NCBI GenBank assembly: GCA_029851415.1
Contig: CM056742.1
Coordinates: 190,073,344 to 190,137,343 of the forward strand
Direction: 5' to 3'
Source: Eretmocerus hayati
Lineage: Eukaryota; Arthropoda; Insecta; Hymenoptera; Aphelinidae
Length of the DNA stretch: 64,000 nucleotides
Below, in pieces: positions 55,942-64,000 of this stretch (position 1 is its first letter; every line of letters starts with the position of its first letter). Made by a program: the position numbers and the translations under genes. A model generated the notes under the pieces. It did no database searches, was not told the origin of the DNA, and worked only from the letters and a program-made list of their open reading frames with translations.

Positions 55942-57592
55942 ATGAGACGGGATTTTCGAGTTAAGATTGATTTCTCGAAAATCTATTTTGACGCCAGACG
56001 GTTTAGTTGGGTATTTGTTGACAGCTCAAGAATTTTATATGTGCACGAATTAGCTGATCATATACAGAAGCTTTTCGATCTTGAAAAGCCCTTCCACCTT
56101 CTCTCAAAATTCGAGGAAACCCATTGTTTTCTACCCTTTGATGAAGACGTCAGAATATTAGAGAACAATGATACCGTCTTGTGAGTACACAACGTTCTTT
56201 TCAATGATGGAATTTACCATCACAAGAGGCCATGTATACTTATTAGTTTCTTCTATTACAATAATTTAGAATAGTCCCAGGCACAGGTTTTGTCAAAAGT
56301 GCCCAAAATGGCGAATCATCAACACAAAATAGTACACACAATACTCTACAGAATGGTTTTAAAGAACCTATCAACTATAGTAAAATCAACAATATTGGAG
56401 ATTCAGAGATATCCTACCCTTCAGAGAAGTCTTCTATCCACAATACCTTAGAAACTACATCAGGTACATAGAAGTGAATGATTGAATTGTTGAGCATCAA
56501 ATAAATCAGTTCTGTCATCAATCTATTCTGATTGCAGATACGGTATCTATGAGTGAAACATTTTATCGCACAGCCCTACATGAGACTGCTACAAATGATG
56601 AGGACCTCAAAACAACCGATGATAATTTCACAGAAGATACCAGTGTTACTGAAGATATCCTGACCAGCAAAAAAAAGCGCATAAGAAAAAGACCTAAGCG
56701 CAAGAAGCAAATGAGCACCACAGCTGAATGTGATGCATCCCCCATTGAACCATCACTGAAAAAACCAAAAATAATTGACTCCATACTAATTCCCTCTGGC
56801 AAACATATCAGATTCAAAGGTGTTGAAGATGGAGATAAAATGATGGATGGAGATGTCCTGCCTGAAAATAATGAGATACAACAGAATGGCAGAGGTGGAT
56901 TCAGGCCAGACATAGCTAAAGATCTAAATGCACTTCTTAGCTTGAGAAAAAGTTCAACGCCATTAACCTTTACTCATAAGAGAGTTATGAAGGACTTCAA
57001 ACCAGAGGTGATAGATGAGTCAAGAATGAGCACAGAGTCTAATAATGATACAAATCAACCGAACTCCAGTGCAACTTCAAATAAATCTGCTTCCAATCCT
57101 ACTAAGCATCATGAAAATTCTGAATCAAAGTTGAGTGATATACTCAACAGTACAATAACTTTCAAGGTAAAGTTTCAAACTTTAGTCCTTTCATATTCAA
57201 TTCCTATTCCTTACTGTAAATCCAAATCAATCCAAGATCTCATTATTTGTGATTTTCATGAATGAAGGTATTCCGGATTGGAGAAGATTACACCCCTCAA
57301 TTATCAGACTTCATTTTGGCTCAAGTGTTGGGATACAATCGTGATGAATCTAAGTATACACTAAAAATCATTGGTGAGTACCGTCTTCTTCCCAAGTTTT
57401 AATCACATCCAAAATAGATCATATCAAACCAACCATGTTACAGAGGGTCTTGAACAACTCCAAGATCCTTATGGAAAATTCTCGCTACCCAAAGATGACG
57501 ATAATGACGATGAAGATGAGACGAATGATGTTCTTGTGTTGGAATCATCGAAACTCATTGACCTGAAACCAGTGAAAGCTCTAAATCAGTAG
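55942..57592 (+). CDS. coil: Coilin, Cajal-body scaffold protein, five exons
   Basis: Join 55,942-56,180; 56,270-56,463; 56,538-57,166; 57,268-57,373; 57,444-57,592. All introns are short (69 to 101 bp) and GT-AG, and the phases are continuous to 438 residues. Coilin scaffolds nuclear Cajal bodies and links them to snRNP and snoRNP assembly. Residues 1-80 form the conserved N-terminal self-association domain (RVKIDFSKIYFDARRFSWVF, a loop, then ending in FLPFDEDVRILENNDTVLIV). The middle is low-complexity, Ser/Asn/Glu-rich, with a strongly basic nuclear-localisation cluster (about 189-201, KKKRIRKRPKRKK) and a small GRGGFRPD patch. Residues 355 onward (VFRIGEDYTPQLSDF ... ILAQVLGYN) are the C-terminal atypical Tudor-like domain, which is split by intron 4. 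The C-terminal tail is acidic (DDDNDDEDE). The ATG at 55,942 fits the usual start of the N-domain. Confidence 0.9.
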
Positions 57593-58842
57593 ACAAGCAT
57601 GGAAAAATCCTGCCCTTCATTCAATCATGGTCAAATCGTCTGAGATAGTTATATTTTTACAAAGTTGGACCTTAAATAGTTACTTCATGACTCAGATAAC
57701 TATCATTATCAGCGTTGAGTGGTCGTTTTTCATGTACCTAAGATAACAATCTATTCAGCTCACTATGGTTGTCGACTTTTGGCAAGATTACGGGAGGATC
57801 TTCGTGGTCACCGAATATTCACAACTGTATGTATGTATCATTACAAATTCTTTAATGTTTGTTAGTCTCTTGTACAGTCTGTATTCATAGTCATTCCTTG
57901 TTTGTCTTACAGTAAATAGATATGTACACAATAATGTTACTTCCCACCTACAAAATTCTTGCACAGTTAGCTCTATATGAAAAATATCGGCCTATAACTA
58001 ATCTATTTTTGTGAATGTAAAATGGTCAAATTTTATATGAATGTGATGCAACTCGTTTAGGAAAAGTGAAACGAACTTTGTACAGCTGAGAAATACGTAA
58101 GGTTGAAATATATGTCGATCCCTTCCAATCAATGATGCTTGTTGAATGTATAAGACCTTTTTCAGCTGAAGAATTAGAAAAAATATCAGTCGCGGTAGAG
58201 AACCTAATTATAAATGGAAGCCATTATGAATCATAATCATTGGTGGCACTAGTATCGGAGATGGGCGAACCAATTTCGATGAAGATTTTTCTGTAGTTTC
58301 CCAGCCATTGACAACGACTTTCCTGTCCACGCGTTTGACGATTGAAAGTTCGGTTAGACGTGTACCTAACATATCTTTTAATAACGTGAATGTAGAAAAG
58401 AGTGGGCGTCCCTATATTCTGTGCAATTACGATCCTGCCGCAAAATAGGCTTAGCACTATGCAAAGACACCGACGTATTCAACTCGTACAGATATTACTA
58501 CCTTTGTTAACACTTTTGAGAAGATTTAACTGTACAAAGTCATGTATAGAATTTCCAAGGCACTATTTGATCTGCCATGTTCCCGAACGTTAGAAAAGAC
58601 AGTAAATATTAAAAAAATCTCAGTATATGCAGAAGCACTGCAAATGACTGCAAATTACAGTAACCATTAGCTTCCCGCGTGGTTCGATGTAGTGCTCTTA
58701 TCCACACATAGTTATTTGTGCTGTCCTTTTGTACTTTGATAAATGTTTCTCAACATTCATTACTCTTGGGAGACATGGCACGAGACGATTTTACTCCCCT
58801 ATCGTGTTTTAATAAGATCTTTAGATGGTACCAAAATTTAGT
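57593..58842. other. Coilin 3' flank, nothing else recognised
   Basis: AT-rich DNA that must hold the coilin 3' UTR. I found no strong canonical polyadenylation hexamer close to the stop and no other gene. Confidence 0.4.
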
Positions 58843-60958
58843 ATATGGGTCATTCTGGAGCAAGCTGGACAAAACCGTCACCAGGGGGGTCTGGGAAAAA
58901 TCCGCAAAATTTTTTTCCATTAGTACTATGTTAAAATAGCACGAAAAAATTCTTTTCAGATTTTTTTCGTTCCCCTCTGTGGGCCCCAGGGCCCATGAAA
59001 AGGCCATTTTAGGCCCTTTTTTAGCCTATTCTAGGAGATTATAGTTCCAACGCAATTCAATATTTTTCAATGTACTTGAGCGCATTTTTCTTGTCAAGAC
59101 TAGTACTTTTGAAAAAAAAAAAAAAAAATGGCTAAGGCCACTTAGTGATCTTGACGACTTCTGCAAGCTAATTATTGAGAGCAAATTTTAGCGATTCTTG
59201 GGCCTGCTCCAAAGCGATCTAGCTCCTACTAGACATGTGATAATCGACTTCTGCACGTGGAAATTTTGAAGGTCTTGGAAAAACCTACAATTTGACCACC
59301 AGCAGAAGTCGATTATCGTACTTTTTATAGGAGATATAGCCGATACAAGTTGAGCTATTTACGAAAAAGTCGAAAATTCAGGACTCGATTCCAAAAATAT
59401 ATCTTAATTTTTTTTCACCAAACGTGTGAATATATCCTCTCAGACATCTACTTTCAGTAAAAAAAATTTGGCGGAGGTTATTTGTTTTTATTTTTTTTTT
59501 TGCCGAGCATTACAAAATGCCGCATTTCGTGGTGTTAGCAAGAACGGCATCTTTGACCACGGTCACATATGCTCCCATCTGGACTAATGTGCACCAATCT
59601 GTGTGAAAGTACTCCCCAAAGTACCCCCATGTACGTGTAAGAAGTTGCGGGGACGAGCTTCCAGCCAGGAGCGAGCTGTAGGTTCTATTTACCGTGTCAA
59701 AAATAGGCATTATTTTGGCTATTCGAGCGTAAGCGACCGAGAGCATGATTTTACTTGTTCTGGCTTACAAATGAGATAATGGGCTAGAATGAGGATCCAA
59801 ACATACTTTTCCGACTCAAAATGACCATCTAAACAGAATTCCGAGGTAAGTTTTGCTCTAAATAGTCGTCCCTCTGTTCCTTAAGAACTTGGATTCTGTC
59901 GACGGGTTCTGACACCGTTGAGGCACTAGACGACATTCTAAAGCTAAACTGACCTCGGAATTGTGTTCAGATGGTCATTTTGAGTCGGAAAAGTATGTTT
60001 GGATCCTCAATCTAGCCCATTATCTCATTTGTAAACCAGAACAAGTACAATCATGCTCTCGGTCGCTTACGCTCGAATAGCCAAAATAATGCCTATTTTT
60101 GACACCGTAAATAGAACCTACAGCTCGCTCCTGGCTGGAAGCTCGTCCCCGCAACTTCTTACACCTCGTCTTACACGTACTCGGGGGTACTTTGGGGAGT
60201 ACGTTCACACAGATTGGTGCACATCAGTCCAGATGGGAGCATATGTGACCGTGGTCGATGATGCCGTTTTTGCTAAAACCACGAAATGCGGCATTTTGTA
60301 ATGCTCGGCAAAAAAAATCGAAAAAAGTAACCTCCGCCAAATTTTTCTTACTGAAATCAGATGTCTGAAAGAATATTTTCGCACAAGTTTGGTGAAAAAA
60401 ATTAAGATATATTTTTGGAATCGAGTCCTGAAGTTTCGACTTTTTTGTAAATAGCTCAACTTGTATCGGCTATAGCTCCTATAGAAAGTACGACAATCGA
60501 CTTCTGCAGGTGGTCAAATTGTAGGATTTTTCAAGACCTTTAAGATGACCACCTGCAGAAGTCGATTATCACATGTCTAGTAGAAGCTAGATCGCTTTGA
60601 AGCAGGCCCAAAAATCGCTAAAATTTGCTCTCAATAGTTAGCTTGCAGAAGTCGTCAGGCTGACTAAGTGGCCTTGGACAATTTCTTTTTCAAAAGTACC
60701 AGTCTTGACGAGGAAAATGCGCCCAAGTACGTTGAAAAATTTTGAATTGCGTTGGAACTATGATTTTCTTAGAATAGGCTAAAAAAGGGCCTAAAATGGC
60801 CCTTTCATGGGCCCTGGGGCCCACAGGGGGGGCCGAAAAAATCTGAAAAAAATTTTTCGTACTATTTCAACATAGTACTAATGGAAAAAAATTTTGCGGA
60901 TTTTTTCCAGACCCCCTTGGTGACGGTTTTGTCCAGCTTGCTCCAGAATGACTCATAT
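58843..60958. mobile_element. Foldback element, copy B (uninterrupted, 2.1 kb)
   Basis: The ends atatgggtcattctggagc and gctccagaatgactcatat pair, and the two arms of about 1 kb each stay complementary inward to a small loop near 59,880-59,945. Arm content matches copy A at 504-5,840: the gggccc-rich block near the ends, the agtactttt...a-rich block, the tctagctcctactaga/tctagtagaagctaga block and the agctcgctcctggctggaag block. Paired minus and plus frames of 78 and 82 codons (59,510-59,746 and 60,053-60,301) are mirror images on the arms and not genes. A poly-A run lies at 59,109-59,128. No transposase. Confidence 0.85.
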
Positions 60959-62299
60959 GGAATCAACCTGTGATCTGACCATAGCTACCCAGTTTCCTTT
61001 TATAGTTGATATATACTGAATCTGAGATCAGCTAAAACCGGCATACGTATAAAATATGCCTATCCATGATTCAAATATCATATCAGTTCTCCGACGTGAA
61101 TCAGATCGAAGCTGAAGACCATCCTGTTGAATGATGCCTGTTAAATATTACAATTCGTCTGATTTACACGTACGACTCGATCTATCAATGAAACGGATGT
61201 TTGCCGAGAATGGTTTCCGGATTAGTTCACAATTATGACCTCTACAAGGCCAAATTTGGTGTTCACGTGAATATTTATTGTAATTTCGCCAATGAAGACT
61301 ACAGACAAGCTACAGAACCTCACGAGGATTGAAATTGACTTAGTTTTCGAAGTCAAAAAGGAAAGATACTGATCTTTTGTTCTAATTAATGCAAATGCGT
61401 AATACGCGCGCAACACCCAAAAGAATTTTCTTCACATAAGACAAAGGCTAGGATTGAAATTGATTCATTAATCAGAAAGAATTTGGTGCAAATCAGTTCT
61501 GTAGGAAAACACTGACATCTATATAGATACATACTAATATTTTATTAACCATTCTCTTCGCCAAAAGCATACAGAATACACATCGTTAAGACTTACTGAT
61601 AACTTTGTTCATATAAATATATATTTTTCAAATAGAAAAATGAAGAATTTTCAACAAGTATATTCCAAGATTTCGACTATCAATATTGCAGTTTTTCTCG
61701 AACTTGTGCTTATCCTAATGGAAGAACTGAGTAATTCGCCGTACTTACTAACAACTTATAAATATTTCGCAATGATTTACAATAGTTCTATGCAATGCTG
61801 ATCGTTCATCAGTTTATCAAATCTATCTCAAATAATTACCCTCTTATGTGAATCAGTCCCGCAAACTCTTTGAGTTTTTGATGGCTTATGATCTATCAGT
61901 TCCTTGCTACGCCCGGGTTACTTAACACTAGCTCATGACGCTATTCATTTTATAGATAACCTTTACCACTGGAGTATTATGCTCACAATCTCATGAAATA
62001 TAACTTCCACAAATTATCGTTGATGAACAATCATGACTATTAAGAAAGCTTCACAATTGATTGAGTGACTCTGGCGGACGTAGTAAAATCCACCAAGAGT
62101 TGTTGTCATACATTTTATGGTTCTATAAAAACTCTCAACAATCATAATACGATCATCAACTGCTCCCGAAAATTCATCGGAGAGGGAACAGGTTATCACT
62201 GGAAAAAATTTAGAGGAAAACTCAATTTTGACCTTGTTCATCCAAGATCTGCGACTACAGCAGATAATCCGGCGGTTGCGTAGGTTTCCGTAGGCTTTT
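60959..62299. other. Unassigned AT-rich DNA
   Basis: No gene or clear repeat was recognised. Confidence 0.45.
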
Positions 62300-63008
62300 G
62301 GGTGTCCCCGAATAAACGAAGGTTTTTCCTACGTATTTTGATCCGCTGAATCCGAATTTCGATGGTGCGAAGTCGAAAAGTCATGCAATAATTTGTTATT
62401 ACCAAATTATTATAAACAATCAAAAAGTTGCATAAATCGGTCCGGAAAATTTTTATTTTGTATTTTTTGAGCTTTTTTGAGTCGAAAAGGTCTCCCGACA
62501 TTTTTCATGAAAACCCTTAGTTTTCCCACAAAAAATTCATAAAGTTTCCAAAAAGTCGAATTTCACGGTTTTGAGAGCTTGTAGCGTTGAGCCAAAGAAC
62601 TTTTTTTGTCCTACCTTGGCTTAAATTGCTCCTTCAAGTGTCAACTTTACTTGGAAAAAGCTCAGAAGCCGGAAAAATGCAACTAGTCTTTTCAGCATCG
62701 AGAAAACAAGTTGACCTGTTTTTCGCGGTCTCGGGTGGCTATCTCCAACCACCAATACACTGAGCTATATAGGCGGTCGTGCTCTTCCGGGTGTCCCCGG
62801 ATGAACGAAAGCGTCCCCAAGTAGTCTCACCCGCTGAGTCCGAATTTTGATGTTGCAAAGTCGAAAAGTCATGCAATCATTTGTTATTAACAAGTTATTA
62901 TAAACAATCAAAAAGTTGCATTTATCGATCCGATGAATTTTTTTGCCTATTTTCTGGGCTATTCTAAGCCAAAAAGGTCTCTGCATATTTTTCATCAAAA
63001 CCCTTAGT
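62300..63008. repeat. Direct repeat, two copies of about 220 bp, 489 bp apart
   Basis: Copies at 62,300-62,521 and 62,789-63,008 share gggtgtccccg at the start, then aagtcgaaaagtcatgcaat and tattataaacaatcaaaaag, and end in tcat.aaaacccttagt. They differ at roughly one base in seven by eye. The right copy runs directly into the Cys-rich transposon fragment, so the repeat may be part of that element. Confidence 0.7.
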
Positions 63009-63015
63009 AACAATT

Positions 63016-63350
63016 CTGTGATAGGAGATTTACCTCCCACAAGCCAATCTTTCAGATCGCACATTTTACGTGCATTTTACGTAGTGTATGAACAGATTCA
63101 TTATTTGAGCCCACAAGGGAAACAACTAGATCCACTCAAATTCGGATACGTGGAGATAAATGGTATTATAATGCCCCAGAGAGCCGAGATTTTGATACCT
63201 CCTGCGAATGAATTGATCTCTAGTTGCCATGGGCATGAAGTATGTTCGAAATCAACTTGCGTATGTGTTGCTGCGAAAGCCGCGTGTTGTTCGATCTGTT
63301 CCTGCCATATGGGCGAAACATGTAAAAACAGATCTGTAGAAAAAAGTCTG
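63016..63350 (+). pseudogene. Transposon-type Cys-rich protein fragment
   Basis: Within the frame 62,943-63,419 the segment GDLPPTSQSFRSHILRAFY, then LDPLKFGYVEINGIIMP, then a Cys cluster (SSCHGHEVCSKSTCVCVAAK, then CSICSCHMGETCKN) has the order seen in a family of uncharacterised, transposon-associated arthropod proteins. Those proteins end in a CxC...CxCxxx...C..CxC..C zinc-binding-like module. The N-terminal part of the frame is just repeat sequence, and the frame ends soon after the Cys module. No catalytic region is present. It is a partial, probably non-functional copy. It differs from the Cys-rich tail at 50,033-50,323, although the Cys spacing is loosely similar. Confidence 0.5.
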
Positions 63351-63419
63351 TTGAGCGAAGTTTCCTTTTTCATTCACCGAATGCCTTCTACATTGGAGGT
63401 CGTGGGATGTTGTCACTGA

Positions 63420-64000
63420 AACATACACCTCTGGTCGAAAGTCTCAATACACCTGGAAATTTAGAACCGATGATCTTCAGAGATTTCCAGTCAAGGTACG
63501 AAAGTCTGCAAATTTTGGAGAGATTGTTGAATCTCTATGAGACTAATGACATCTTCAAGCCCATCAAAAGGCCTCTGAGATTCGATTTTGAACATCTCAC
63601 AAAATGGTTCTGGTTTCGAGATATAACTGATTCAGTGAGGGCGTTTTTCTCTCAAAAATCCCTTGATAATCCAAAAATGACGAGAAACAGCCCAGTTCAC
63701 GGTCGGTAAACTTCATCTCAATGGCTATCTCGATGTTGAATCGAACTTTCAAAGATATGAGGGTCAGATGATGCCCCAAGGTGGGCTGTTTATCAACATT
63801 GTTGGATTATCATGTATCCTTTTGAGAGGAAAACACCTGCAGATCAATCCGTCATATCTCAATATCAGAACCTTTGAAAGACGTTCAAAAACGGATCATA
63901 AAGGTCTTTTCATGGGCTTGAAGGTAAGATAAGTCTCATAGCGATCCAACAAATTTTCAAAATTTGTAGGCACTCGTACCTCCGGTGGAAAATTGAGAAA
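63420..64000. other. Unassigned right edge
   Basis: A 100-codon + frame (63,407-63,709) resembles nothing I know. It might continue the transposon fragment to its left. Confidence 0.35.

Noticed and set aside
59510..60301. Paired frames encoding nearly the same peptide on opposite strands
   Set aside because: They are mirror images on the arms of foldback copy B, and the same sequence is frame-disrupted in copy A.

Overview
The window looks like nuclear DNA of an arthropod, most likely an insect. It is AT-rich with CpG-rich islands. It has two spliced protein-coding genes with GT-AG introns and is otherwise dominated by DNA transposons, foldback elements, satellite-like repeats and a LINE remnant. 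Nothing fixes the order or species. There are no prokaryotic operons and no CRISPR array.

Two host genes can be modelled exon by exon, both on the + strand. The first (23,724-36,703) is a complete five-exon UDP-glycosyltransferase of 526 residues. It has an N-terminal signal segment, the family signature, a C-terminal membrane anchor and a KKXX ER-retrieval tail. Its introns 1 and 2 (3.8 and 7.0 kb) are full of inverted repeats. The second (55,942-57,592) is a compact five-exon coilin of 438 residues, the Cajal-body scaffold.

Layout: 0.5-5.9 kb is a large foldback element that has taken three further insertions, one of them carrying a tRNA-like gene inside its own inverted repeat. 5.9-21.8 kb has no recognisable gene and holds one 885-bp palindromic MITE at 10.8 kb and several CpG-rich patches. 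21.8-23.2 kb is a LINE remnant next to a palindromic MITE. 23.7-36.7 kb is the UGT gene with its repeat-filled introns. 37.0-37.8 kb is a pogo/Tigger transposase remnant. 38.4-45.4 kb is a second tandem-repeat foldback, a multi-copy 21-bp motif element, several hairpins, a CAGCC-type low-complexity block and a 22-23 bp minisatellite. 47.9-55.2 kb is a dense, partly nested run of TIR elements, one carrying a Cys-rich transposon ORF. Coilin follows, then a second, uninterrupted copy of the 0.5 kb foldback family (58.8-61.0 kb), then direct repeats and a second Cys-rich transposon fragment at the right end.

The most striking feature is structural. About twenty separate inverted repeats were seen, many near-perfect and 0.2-3.7 kb long. 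Two foldbacks, one in UGT intron 2 and one at 38.4-39.6 kb, have arms built from tandem units of about 173 bp that share a core motif. They look like one undescribed foldback/satellite family. The copy in UGT intron 2 would be transcribed as part of the pre-mRNA and could fold into long double-stranded RNA.
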